Shown: piece after piece, positions 7,994 through 15,986 of the stretch | Layout of the letters: the number at the start of each line of letters is the position of its first letter | How positions within the stretch are numbered: the stretch's first letter is position 1 | From: Sphingomonas cannabina | GTDB lineage: Bacteria > Pseudomonadota > Alphaproteobacteria > Sphingomonadales > Sphingomonadaceae | Reading direction: 5' to 3' | DNA: 64,000 nt | Assembly (NCBI RefSeq): GCF_021391395.1 | Contig: NZ_CP090059.1 | Span: 1,039,001-1,103,000 of the forward strand | The notes under the pieces: model-generated | The model's database searches: none | Told to the model about the DNA's origin: nothing | The model's input: only the letters and a program-made list of their open reading frames with translations | Program-made: the position numbers and the translations under genes

Positions 7994-10140
7994 GGGGGGC
8001 TTTCGCGTTGCTGGCGCCGCTCGCCGCCACCACGGCTCCGACCGCCGCCAGCGCGGCGTGTACGGGGATTCTTCCCGTCGCGACGGAGCAGTCGCAGCCG
8101 GCGCGTGCGATCTCCACGCGCGATCTTATCGAGATGCGCGAGATCGGCAGCCCCGACTCGGCCTCGTTCGCCAGCCCCAGCCCCTTTGCCGTATCGCCCG
8201 ACGGGACGCGTGTCGCGTACGTCGTCAACCAGGCGAACCTCGCCGCCAACGGCTATTGCCGCGCGCTGGTGGTGAGCGTCATTCGCGGCGCGGCGCCGCC
8301 GCGCGCGGTCGACCGCGGCGGCGAGCTCATCAAGCTGGTCGACGTCCAGCAGGGGTTCTACCTGCCGGCCGGCGCCACTGCGGTGGTCGTGCCGGTGTGG
8401 TCACCCGATGGGCGGAGCCTCGCCTATCTGCGCCGCGACGCCGGCCGGACCCGGGCCTGGGTGGCCGCGGCGGACGGGAGCAGCGCCCGTCCGGTTTCGC
8501 AGGCGGAGGTCGACGTGGTCGCGGTTGCGTGGAGCGGCGATGGCACGCGCCTGATCTATGGCACGCAGAAGGATCAGGCGGCGCTTGAGCGTGCGATCGA
8601 CGCGGAAGGCCAGCGGGGATGGCTGTACGACGAGCGCGTCACTCCTGAAATCTCGGCGCGACCGCGGCTGCGCGCCACCGACGCGCGCGATGTCTTCGCG
8701 GCCGACCTTGCGACTGGGCAGGTCCGCCCGGCTCAGCCGGAGGACGATGCGCGCCTCAGGAGCGCGCCGCCGTCCAGCTGGATGGTCGATCCTGCATCGA
8801 CCGCGCCCGATGGTCGCCGCGCGTGGGTCGAGCGTGACGCTGCCTCGCCGATGGCACCATCTGTCCTGATGGCGGCCGGGCTGGCGGGTACGACGATCCG
8901 CTGCGGCAGCGCATCATGCTCGAACGGTATCCTCTCGATCTGGTGGGACCAAGGCGCAGTGCTGTTCCTGCGCAGGGAGGGCTGGAACAAGGGAACGATG
9001 GCGCTCTATCGCTGGAAACCGGGGCCTAAGGAGCCGGTCGCGGTGCTGCGCACCGAGGACGTGCTCCATGGCTGCGTCATGGCGCCGCGCGAGCTCGTCT
9101 GTACGCGCGAGAACAGCCGGACCCCGCGCCGCGTGGTCGCGATCGACGTCAGGAGCGGGGCTGGCCGCGAGCTGTTCGACCCCAATCCGGAGTTCGCTGG
9201 CATCCGCCTCGGGCAGGTGCGGCGTCTTGAGTGGCGCAATGCCTATGGTCTTGAAGCATGGGGCGATCTGGTGCTGCCGCCAGATTATCGGCCCGGAACG
9301 CGCCTGCCGATGGTTGTCGTCCAGTACCATAGCGACGGCTTCCTGCGCGGAGGGACCGGCGACGAATATCCGATCTTCCTGCTGGCGGAGCGCGGCTTCG
9401 CCGTGCTCAGCGTCGAGCGGGTGCCGTTCTTTGCGTCCGCCTTTCCGGACCTCAAGAGCTGGGATGCGATCATTGCCGTCAATCAGAAGGACTGGTCGGA
9501 GCGCCGCAGCCTGCTGTCCTCCGTCCTCACCGGCGTGAGATTGGCGATTGACCAGGGCTATGCCGATCTCAGGCGGGTCGGCATCACCGGGCTCAGCGAT
9601 GGGGCGAGCACGGTCGCCTTCGCTCTGATCCATTCGGGAGTGTTCGCGGCGGCCGCGATGAGCACCTGCTGCACCGAGCCCAACACCACGATGACCTATG
9701 GCGGGATCGCCTGGGCGGACTGGCTGAGGAGCATCGGCTACCCTTCGGCGACCAGCGACGACCGCGCGTTCTGGCGCGATATGTCGCTCGCCCAGAATGC
9801 GGCGAGGATCGACACGCCATTGCTGATGCAGCTCTCGGATGTCGAGTTCCGGCTTGGGCTCGAGGCGTTCAGTGCGCTGCGTGAGCAGGGCAAGCCCGTC
9901 GAGATGTACGTCTTCCCCGACGAGGCGCACACCAAATGGCAGCCGGTGCATCGCCGCGCGGTGTACGAGCGCAATTTGGACTGGTTCTCGTTCTGGCTGC
10001 AGGGGCGGGAAGATGCCGGCTCGGCGAAAGGGGAGCAATATGCGCGCTGGCGCAGGATGCGGGAGGCGGCTCGCCAGCGACCCGAAGCTGCCGCTAATCC
10101 TGCGCGCGAGCCCAGGCCTCAGCGTCGACCAGTTCCATGA
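7987..10140 (+). CDS. Lasso peptide isopeptidase (S9 prolyl-oligopeptidase family, AtxE-like)
   Basis: A 717-aa exported protein (Ala-rich signal peptide ending near ASAAC). An N-terminal beta-propeller region (FAVSPDGTRVAYV, WSPDGRSLAYLRR) precedes an alpha/beta-hydrolase domain. The predicted triad is Ser537 (in GLSDGAS), Asp618 (SDVEFRLG) and His648 (DEAHTKW). Isopeptidases of this family hydrolyse the macrolactam bond of the cognate lasso peptide to a linear peptide. The position directly after an STN-type receptor and beside lasso A/B/C genes is the hallmark of such enzymes, so I prefer this over a generic dipeptidyl peptidase. Its 3' end overlaps the convergent cyclase gene by 47 bp. 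Confidence 0.88.
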   Translation: MVRGAFALLAPLAATTAPTAASAACTGILPVATEQSQPARAISTRDLIEMREIGSPDSASFASPSPFAVSPDGTRVAYVVNQANLAANGYCRALVVSVIRGAAPPRAVDRGGELIKLVDVQQGFYLPAGATAVVVPVWSPDGRSLAYLRRDAGRTRAWVAAADGSSARPVSQAEVDVVAVAWSGDGTRLIYGTQKDQAALERAIDAEGQRGWLYDERVTPEISARPRLRATDARDVFAADLATGQVRPAQPEDDARLRSAPPSSWMVDPASTAPDGRRAWVERDAASPMAPSVLMAAGLAGTTIRCGSASCSNGILSIWWDQGAVLFLRREGWNKGTMALYRWKPGPKEPVAVLRTEDVLHGCVMAPRELVCTRENSRTPRRVVAIDVRSGAGRELFDPNPEFAGIRLGQVRRLEWRNAYGLEAWGDLVLPPDYRPGTRLPMVVVQYHSDGFLRGGTGDEYPIFLLAERGFAVLSVERVPFFASAFPDLKSWDAIIAVNQKDWSERRSLLSSVLTGVRLAIDQGYADLRRVGITGLSDGASTVAFALIHSGVFAAAAMSTCCTEPNTTMTYGGIAWADWLRSIGYPSATSDDRAFWRDMSLAQNAARIDTPLLMQLSDVEFRLGLEAFSALREQGKPVEMYVFPDEAHTKWQPVHRRAVYERNLDWFSFWLQGREDAGSAKGEQYARWRRMREAARQRPEAAANPAREPRPQRRPVP

Positions 10141-11839
10141 TCCGCACGAAGCCGAAGTCGCGGGTCGGCCCGCTATGATCCAGCGCATCGGCGACGGCGC
10201 GCCTGTCAAGGAGTCCCGCTTCGGCCAGCGCGCCGCCGAGCAGCATGTTCCGGATGACAGACCGGTTCTGCTCGAAGATCGCCGCGACGAAGCCGGTCGG
10301 TGCCCCCTTGGAGCGGCGGTCGATGATTGCGGGTGGAAGGCTGGTCTCGAAGGCCCGGCGTGCCGCCGCGCGGTTTCGGCCTGGGGCGATCCATGACCAG
10401 CTCGGGACGCGCAGGCACGTTTCGACGACCGGTTGGCTGACCAGGGGAGACATTGACGGATAGCGCGCCTGCGCCTGCAATGCCTCGACGAGGTTCTGCG
10501 CCGGCGCCAGCAGGGCGATATGGCTGGCGCGTCCCGGCAGCACGCCTGGCGGCGGCGCGAACCAGGGGTGGCGCTCACGCGCCAACGCGGCTGCCTTGGC
10601 ATCCGCGGACAGGAAGGCGAGGTTCGGCGCGAGATGGGGCGGACGTGAGCGAAACCAGGCGCGCGCAATCGTCCTACGCAGCAAGGTCGCCGTTCCCGTT
10701 TGGGCGAGGTCGCCGAGCGCGCGCGCCGCGATCCAGAAGCGTTGATCGAAGCCGCTCGTGAGCAGGCAATCGGCGAGAATGCTGACGCTGCGCAAGCCGA
10801 AGAACACATTGTCGCCGCCGCCGCCGTCGACGATCAACTCGGCGCCCCGGGCTTCGGCCACTTCGATCGCGATGTCGTCGAGCGCCTGAGTGAAGCAGCG
10901 ATGCACCGGGTAGGGCATCTCCGCGGCGCCGGAACGGCGAACGTCGATCTTGTCCAGCGCGAAGCGGCGGCACTCGAGGTCGATTCCGAGGGATTGGGCA
11001 GCCAGGCTCGCGTAGCGCCACTCGTCGCTTGCGGCGTCATTCGCGATCAGATTGAGACCGCTGAAATCGGCATTTGCCTCGGCGAGCACCGCCGCGACGA
11101 TCGCAGAATCGAGGCCGCCCGAAAGCAGGAGCAGGCATGTCCTGTTCCTTGTCCGTGCCCTGACGGAGAGCTGTATCGCATCACACACGCGCCGGGCAGC
11201 GTCGTGCGGATCGTCGATCTGCAGCTCCTCGGCAACGAACCGCCAAGGCGACCAGATCGCCCGCGGCGTGATCCCGTCAGGTGTGATCCGCAGGCTGTCG
11301 CCGCCGCGCAGCTCCGACACCTCGCTGAGACAGGTCTCGTGCGAACGCCATTCGGGATAGGCGATGTGGCGTGCGAGAGCCGGGACATCGAGGCGGCGTT
11401 CAACATTGGCGATCGCGCACAGCAGCGGGAGATCGGACGCGACGAGCAGGGCAGCGCCGGAGCGAAGGTAATAGCAGCCGAGGTCGCCGAAGGGCGCGCG
11501 CACCAGGGTTGTTGCACCGCTGGAATTGATGACGACGGCGACATAGGCACCCCAGTAGGCCTCGACGAGCGTTTCGCCGCACGAGCGTTCGATGGCGATC
11601 GATGTGTCGGGACCCAACGACCGGCACGGTTTCGCCTCACCGCGCGCGAAGATCTCTCCGACGATGGCCGCACCCGGCAACCTGAGGCAGCTCTCCGGAC
11701 GATCGCTGAACAGAAGGACGCCGCCGGCGCCGAAAACGAGCGAGAACGATGCTGGAAGCGCCGCTTCGATCCCGGTTCTCGCCGGTTCTGCCTGCGCAGA
11801 TCCGCCCGGGAAGATCGCGGCGGCGTAGCGGGTGCGCAT
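10094..11839 (-). CDS. Lasso peptide macrolactam synthetase (C protein)
   Basis: A 581-aa asparagine-synthetase-like protein. The N-terminal half resembles the class II glutamine amidotransferase domain but the mature N-terminus is MRTRYAAAIF, with no Cys at position 2. This fits a lasso cyclase that does not use glutamine. The PP-loop SGGLDSA is at residues 240-246, and GGGGDNVFFG supplies the second ATP-site motif. In the family it adenylates the ring Asp/Glu side chain and closes it on Gly1. The start ATG overlaps the B-protein stop (TGATG), giving translational coupling. The other asparagine synthetase in the window (54094-56604) keeps Cys2 and is clearly different. Confidence 0.93.
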   Translation of the reverse strand: MRTRYAAAIFPGGSAQAEPARTGIEAALPASFSLVFGAGGVLLFSDRPESCLRLPGAAIVGEIFARGEAKPCRSLGPDTSIAIERSCGETLVEAYWGAYVAVVINSSGATTLVRAPFGDLGCYYLRSGAALLVASDLPLLCAIANVERRLDVPALARHIAYPEWRSHETCLSEVSELRGGDSLRITPDGITPRAIWSPWRFVAEELQIDDPHDAARRVCDAIQLSVRARTRNRTCLLLLSGGLDSAIVAAVLAEANADFSGLNLIANDAASDEWRYASLAAQSLGIDLECRRFALDKIDVRRSGAAEMPYPVHRCFTQALDDIAIEVAEARGAELIVDGGGGDNVFFGLRSVSILADCLLTSGFDQRFWIAARALGDLAQTGTATLLRRTIARAWFRSRPPHLAPNLAFLSADAKAAALARERHPWFAPPPGVLPGRASHIALLAPAQNLVEALQAQARYPSMSPLVSQPVVETCLRVPSWSWIAPGRNRAAARRAFETSLPPAIIDRRSKGAPTGFVAAIFEQNRSVIRNMLLGGALAEAGLLDRRAVADALDHSGPTRDFGFVRIMELVDAEAWARAQD

Positions 11840-12504
11840 CAGATCACCAGGATCGGCGTGAACATGCGGACCATGTCGAACCGGTCGTTCACCAGGTAGC
11901 CCTCGCGCTGGACCCAGCAATGGGCATTGAACGGCCCTAGCCGGACGCCGATGACCACGTTCGTCGATACGCCTTGCCTGAGCAGCCGTCCGGACACCGC
12001 GACCGATCGGGTCAGGCAATTGTCGAGGGCGCTGACGATGCCTTCCGCGCCTCGGAATGCAGCGACCGTCCGAAGCAGCCGCTTCGATACCTCCGCCTCA
12101 CCGGGCTCACGGAGCTTTGCCTTGCCGCGGCCGATCGCTGCCAGAGACCGGCGAAGACCCAGCAACTTCAATCGCGTGCGGCTGCTCGCGAGGCTGCCCA
12201 GCGCCGCCAATATCGACGGCGTGCTGACATGCGGGAGCGGCGCATCGAGCAGGCTCGCTTCGGGAACTTGCGGAGGCGTGCACGGTGCGAGCGGCGCGCA
12301 TCCCGGCTGCTCGGTCAGGATGCCGCTACGGCGCAGGGGTATAAGGTCGGACGAAACATCGCCGTGACCGCGTTCGACCAGCCGGGCGAAGCTTCTTTCG
12401 ATCGGCTCGGACAGGCAGAAGTAACGGTCGGCGGAAAGGTCGAGAAAGACCAGGCGATCGTCGGCACGGCAGAAGGAGACGCCGGGGCGAAGGCCAAAGG
12501 ACAT
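11839..12504 (-). CDS. Lasso peptide maturation protease (B protein, RRE fused to transglutaminase-like domain)
   Basis: A 221-aa protein combining both B functions. Residues 1-75 form a PqqD-like RiPP recognition element (FCRADDRLVFLDLSADRYFCL) that would bind the leader peptide. Residues 85-221 are the transglutaminase-like cysteine protease (lasso B2) with a predicted triad of Cys163 (DNCLTRS), His195 (NAHCWV) and Asp207 (LVNDRF). It removes the leader so that Gly1 can be cyclised. The single-chain form is typical of proteobacterial clusters. No obvious ribosome site precedes the ATG, and a strong palindrome lies just upstream, so expression probably depends on read-through from the precursor gene. 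Confidence 0.92.
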   Translation of the reverse strand: MSFGLRPGVSFCRADDRLVFLDLSADRYFCLSEPIERSFARLVERGHGDVSSDLIPLRRSGILTEQPGCAPLAPCTPPQVPEASLLDAPLPHVSTPSILAALGSLASSRTRLKLLGLRRSLAAIGRGKAKLREPGEAEVSKRLLRTVAAFRGAEGIVSALDNCLTRSVAVSGRLLRQGVSTNVVIGVRLGPFNAHCWVQREGYLVNDRFDMVRMFTPILVI

Positions 12505-12522
12505 GGGGCGGCACCGGAAAGA

Positions 12523-12550
12523 GACGCGCGGCCCGGCCGGGCCGCGCGTC
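12523..12550. terminator. 28-bp perfect palindrome between lasso precursor and B gene
   Basis: The two 14-base halves are exact reverse complements, all but two pairs G-C. It sits four bases after the precursor stop and 18 bases before the B start. It lacks a T-tract, so it is more likely an mRNA 3'-stabiliser or partial attenuator that makes precursor transcripts more abundant than enzyme transcripts. Stem-loops at this position are known from other proteobacterial lasso operons. Confidence 0.75.
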
Positions 12551-12554
12551 GAGA

Positions 12555-12674
12555 TCAGTCGTTGGCAAGGCCGAACGGCTCCTGGCCGTTCCGGAGGTCG
12601 ATCGGCAGGCCCACGCTGCCCTTGGTTTCGATGCTCGCGGTGCCGAGCTCGATCACATCATCTTCGCGTTCCAT
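12555..12674 (-). CDS. Lasso peptide precursor (A)
   Basis: A 39-aa product. The leader is MEREDDVIELGTASIETK, with the Thr at the penultimate leader position that the maturation enzymes require. Cleavage after Lys18 gives a 21-residue core: ring segment GSVGLPID and tail LRNGQEPFGLAND. Gly1 and Asp8 would close an eight-residue macrolactam. The alternative acceptor Glu14 would give an impossibly large ring. The ring size, core length and acidic C-terminus with FGL resemble sphingonodin-type lasso peptides as I remember them. A ribosome site (AGGAG) lies eight bases before the ATG. No ABC exporter gene is present, as is usual for clusters that carry an isopeptidase. Confidence 0.93.
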   Translation of the reverse strand: MEREDDVIELGTASIETKGSVGLPIDLRNGQEPFGLAND

Positions 12675-12734
12675 AACTGCTCTCCTGCTGTGCTGCACGT
12701 GACGCAGCCTCGAGAGAGTACGCAGTCCGCGAAG

Positions 12735-12763
12735 ATACACGAAGTATATAATCCGGATATATG
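12735..12763. promoter_or_regulatory. Candidate operator/promoter of the lasso precursor
   Basis: The 111-bp gap between the GntR gene and the precursor contains an AT-rich island in otherwise GC-rich DNA. It holds two overlapping dyads: ATAC-N5-GTAT at 12735-12747 and an imperfect palindrome centred on TCCGGA at about 12745-12763. GntR-family operators are often dyads of this kind. A minus-strand -10-like TATACT lies in the same stretch, so a bound repressor would block initiation. No decisive -35 is seen. Confidence 0.4.
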
Positions 12764-12785
12764 TCGAATGTTGGCCCGGTGATCC

Positions 12786-13397
12786 TCAGGTCCCGACGGA
12801 TTTATGAAGAATCCGAGCGATCTCCATCAACGAACGTTGCCGACGCCGATGGTAACTCAGGACAAGTCGACGCAACTCTGAGGCAATTCCGCGCGCCAGT
12901 GCGGCTTCGATTTCGGAGATTTCCTTGTGCCAATCTTTGAACAGGAGCGACTCGCACATGCGAGCCGCGTAAAGGCGATCATTGACCGAGCTGATCTCTC
13001 GTTGAAACTCCGAATTGCCGGTGCATGATCCGATATAAGCGAAGGCGGTGCCGACGCGTTCGCCTGCCTCGGCGGGTAAGCCATCGGAGCCCGGTATTCC
13101 TGCGGCAGCCGTATTCCATTTCCTGAGCGCCAGCAGCAGAATTTGACCGCTCCAGGCGTAGAGATCGCGCAGCGCTGGCGTGTCGAGTTGCGCGACATGG
13201 AAGCCGTCGCCAGCCCGCGTCTCGATCAGGCGCTCGCCGGCGAGAAGGTGAAGCGCGTCGCGAACGGGGGTGGCGCTGCTGCTCAGCTGCTGCGCCAGCG
13301 CCGCTGCATCGATCCGTTCTCCTGGCCGATAGATACCGGACAGGATCCGCCGCTTGACTGCATCATAGACGCGTTCGGCGGTTGCTCCGGAGTTCAT
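12786..13397 (-). CDS. GntR-family transcriptional regulator
   Basis: A 203-aa protein. The N-terminal winged helix is clear (VYDAVKRRILSGIYRPGERI, LAQQLSSSATPVRDALHLLAGERLI). The C-terminal half is helical and resembles an FCD-type effector domain, though short. It would bind a small effector and control the operon that follows. Its ATG overlaps the stop of the dioxygenase gene (ATGA), so it is co-translated with the quorum-sensing genes. The nearest downstream gene is the lasso precursor, which makes it the prime candidate for lasso regulation (inference). Confidence 0.85.
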   Translation of the reverse strand: MNSGATAERVYDAVKRRILSGIYRPGERIDAAALAQQLSSSATPVRDALHLLAGERLIETRAGDGFHVAQLDTPALRDLYAWSGQILLLALRKWNTAAAGIPGSDGLPAEAGERVGTAFAYIGSCTGNSEFQREISSVNDRLYAARMCESLLFKDWHKEISEIEAALARGIASELRRLVLSYHRRRQRSLMEIARILHKSVGT

Positions 13398-14269
13398 CGG
13401 ACATCAGCCTGTTCTTCGGCGTAGGCATTGATCATTGCCTGCTGGTCGGGTCGCAGTGCATCCACGGCGGCAAGCGGCTCGCCGGCATAGTCACCGAGCA
13501 GCACCGACGGGCATTGTCCCTCGAAATTCCCGAGATTGGGACGATGCTGACGGTAGCCGGCGAGGGCGGCAAGCTCAGGTGACAAGCGCCGGGCGACCTC
13601 CGGCGGATAGGCGAGCCAGGGGTTTTCATAAGGTTTGAGCCAGCCCAGCGAGTAGCCGACCACGACTCCTCGGCGAACTTCACCGCTCTCGTTCGCTCCT
13701 GCGCTGTGCAGGGTCGATCCGAGGAACACGACTGCCGATCCGGGCGCCATCTCGGCAGCGACCGGCGCGCGGTCAGGTTCGGGCAGAAGCGCCTGCGCTC
13801 CGTGGCTACGCGGCCAGATCCGTGTCGCGCCGTTCTCGGCGCGAAACGGCGTGAGCGGCCAGATCACGTTGACCAGATATTCGATCTCGCCCTTGGGGGC
13901 TGCCCACATGTCTTGGTCCCGGTGCGGAAACTGCGCGGGCGCACCAGGATGGACGGCGATCGCCTGTGTCGTGTTGAGTTGGATGCAATCGCACCAGGGA
14001 CTGAGGATCGCCTCGGTGATGCCGAGAATGACAGAATGCTGGACGAGCGCAGCGGCGTGGGCGGATCGCGCCAGCAGCCGTCCAAACCTTTTGGTGGTCG
14101 CGCCATAGAAGCCGCCCTTGCAGAACGGCGTACGTTCGAAGGTCTCGGCAAGGTCGGCATCTAGCGCGGCGATCGTTGCCGGCGGCAGCGCATCGGGGAT
14201 GATGCACCAGCCCTCGCACCGGAGCTCGGTGCACCATGCGGCGACGATATCGTCGTGGGCGTTGGTCAT
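13394..14269 (-). CDS. Phytanoyl-CoA dioxygenase (PhyH)-like Fe(II)/2-oxoglutarate oxygenase
   Basis: A 291-aa protein. The iron ligands are visible as HRD (in FPHRDQDMW) and a distal His (STLHSAG); the Arg of EVRRGVVVGY would bind 2-oxoglutarate. The start at 14269 has AGAGGG six bases upstream. An ATG at 14287 that overlaps the luxI stop is an alternative and would add six residues. A PhyH-like gene directly after luxI is a recurring arrangement in sphingomonads as I recall. It may oxidise the acyl chain of the signal, but that is inference. Coupling: luxI stop just upstream, GntR start overlapping downstream. Confidence 0.85.
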   Translation of the reverse strand: MTNAHDDIVAAWCTELRCEGWCIIPDALPPATIAALDADLAETFERTPFCKGGFYGATTKRFGRLLARSAHAAALVQHSVILGITEAILSPWCDCIQLNTTQAIAVHPGAPAQFPHRDQDMWAAPKGEIEYLVNVIWPLTPFRAENGATRIWPRSHGAQALLPEPDRAPVAAEMAPGSAVVFLGSTLHSAGANESGEVRRGVVVGYSLGWLKPYENPWLAYPPEVARRLSPELAALAGYRQHRPNLGNFEGQCPSVLLGDYAGEPLAAVDALRPDQQAMINAYAEEQADVR

Positions 14270-14286
14270 GTTCGGCCCTCTGCGCA

Positions 14287-14907
14287 TCAGGCGGCGGCGC
14301 GACCGGCGCCGGCGAAGAGCATAGGCCGCGCGACAATGCCGGCGGCAGCGAGAAGGCCAGGCGTTTCGGCGGTGATCTCAATGTCGAGCGCGATGAGCGT
14401 TGCGCCGCCAGTCATCTGTGGCAGGCCGAGCGGCCGGCATCGCCAGCCGAACGTGAGAATCTGCTGGAACCAGCCCATCTCGGCGATCGCGGTGTAGCGG
14501 GCGATACCGTTGGCGAACGCATGATCGGCAAGCGCCATCACCAGCGTGTCGCGCACGGCGCGGCGCTCGGATGCCCGCAAGCCGCGGTCGAGGCAGAACC
14601 GACTCACTTCCCATATGTCTCCCCCGCGCGGAGGCGTGACGGAGCACAGGTGATCGTAGAGGCTGTCGAGGAGGTGTGGTCGGGTGGTCGGCAGCAACCG
14701 TGCCGAACCGAGATGACCACCCCGGTGATCGGTGAGCACCAGATAGCAGGCGTGCTCGTCGTCGAATTGGTCAATTTCATATCTGCCGTCGAGGACCGGC
14801 ACGTCCCACTTCAGCAGATCGACGAATACACGCTTGCGCGCGGCGAACATTGCACGAAGCACGCCGTCCGGCGTGGGCTGCGCATCGAACTGAAGCACAT
14901 GCAGCAT
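14287..14907 (-). CDS. LuxI-family acyl-homoserine-lactone synthase
   Basis: A 206-aa protein with the conserved LuxI positions: RKRVFVDLLKW near residues 24-34, EIDQFDDEH near 44-52, GSARLLPT near 63-70, and WEVSRFCLD near 99. It joins an acyl chain from acyl-ACP to S-adenosylmethionine to make the diffusible AHL signal. A GGGAG ribosome site lies about 11 bases before the ATG. It follows luxR by 78 bp on the same strand and precedes the dioxygenase with overlapping or near-overlapping codons. I could not identify a convincing lux box in the short gap. Confidence 0.93.
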   Translation of the reverse strand: MLHVLQFDAQPTPDGVLRAMFAARKRVFVDLLKWDVPVLDGRYEIDQFDDEHACYLVLTDHRGGHLGSARLLPTTRPHLLDSLYDHLCSVTPPRGGDIWEVSRFCLDRGLRASERRAVRDTLVMALADHAFANGIARYTAIAEMGWFQQILTFGWRCRPLGLPQMTGGATLIALDIEITAETPGLLAAAGIVARPMLFAGAGRAAA

Positions 14908-14985
14908 GGCTCGGGCTCCCTGACCGTGGTCGGATCAAGGATCGGCCGGGACGGCGAAGCGGTGCTATTCCGGAAAAGGGTAATA

Positions 14986-15735
14986 TCAGCGGCCGAAAAT
15001 ATCGCTGAAGGTGATCGTTCCGTCGAACAGGACCCGGGCGATCAGCGATGTCCGCTTGCTCAGATCGTAACGCTCGCACGCCATCTTGACGTGCCGGGCA
15101 ACTGTTTCCTCGCTGACGCCCAGGATGCGGCTGATCTCCCAGTCGCCCTTGCCGCGCGCCGCCCACAGCACGCATTCGCGTTGCCGGTCGGTGAGCGCGG
15201 GCGGCGGCGGTATCGGCAGATGCCCACGCGTGGTCCACAGGCGCCGCGCGGCTTCGAACGCGAAGGCACCGGCAAGCTGCGCAACCGGCAGCATGTCCTG
15301 CGGCATTGGCTGGTTCGCTTCGTTGGCGAACGAGCAGGAGCCGCGGGCCTCGCCGGGCACATGCGCCGGCACGGTGAAGCCGTCGCCGATTCCCTCCTCG
15401 CGCCCAAGCGCGAGAACGCGTCGGTCCTTGGCGGTCAGTGGAATCATCTGAGGCATGCGCGACCAGCAGAAGCCAACGCTGGTCACATGGCTGGCACGGT
15501 GGACAGGATCGGAGACGCCCAGCGCCTGCCGGTCATAATAGTCGGCCCACCGTGCCGGATAGTTGTGGATGCGGATGGCATTGCCCACCGCGGCGACATC
15601 GACGTGGTGGCTAAGCGCGAAATATTGAAAGCCCAGCCGCGCCGCCACGATCGCCATCGCGGCCGTCATGTCGTCGACGCTGCGGACCCCCTCGACGATG
15701 CGGATGAGCTGCATCGCCGTCAGATGTATGTCCAT
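14986..15735 (-). CDS. LuxR-family AHL-responsive regulator
   Basis: A 249-aa protein. The autoinducer-binding domain occupies residues 15-165 and keeps the usual ligand contacts (WADYY, SDPVHRA, WSR). The C-terminal HTH domain reads LTDRQRECVLWAARGKGDWEIS...TVARHVKMACERY. With the adjacent luxI it forms a complete quorum-sensing pair, expected to activate transcription when AHL accumulates. It is transcribed away from the FseA-like gene across a 250-bp divergent region, so it could control both directions. The ATG is preceded only by a weak ribosome site. Confidence 0.92.
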   Translation of the reverse strand: MDIHLTAMQLIRIVEGVRSVDDMTAAMAIVAARLGFQYFALSHHVDVAAVGNAIRIHNYPARWADYYDRQALGVSDPVHRASHVTSVGFCWSRMPQMIPLTAKDRRVLALGREEGIGDGFTVPAHVPGEARGSCSFANEANQPMPQDMLPVAQLAGAFAFEAARRLWTTRGHLPIPPPPALTDRQRECVLWAARGKGDWEISRILGVSEETVARHVKMACERYDLSKRTSLIARVLFDGTITFSDIFGR

Positions 15736-15986
15736 CGGCTCGCATGCCGACCGCAGGCGGTGTCTCAGGCCGCCGGGGATCCCGCGATCGCCCTTATCGC
15801 TGCGTGCCGACCGAACGGCGGTTTCTCACGCTGCCGTCCGGCGACTCATGTCACGAAATCAACATATCATAGCTGGCTAGCGAAAAGAAACCGGCGGCAG
15901 AGCCTGCTATACGGTGATTGCCGGTTGCTACGCCACGGATCGCGCCCTGGCGCGAAGTCCCGCTGCTTCGCGGCACGGAACAGGTA

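Noticed and set aside
11839..12019. N-terminal extension of the lasso cyclase
   Set aside because: The extra 60 residues overlap the B gene out of frame; the ATG overlapping the B stop is the conserved arrangement.
14919..14933. Possible lux box (imperfect CTGACC/GGTCGG dyad) before luxI
   Set aside because: Only four to five paired bases and too close to the ribosome site; not better than chance in GC-rich DNA.
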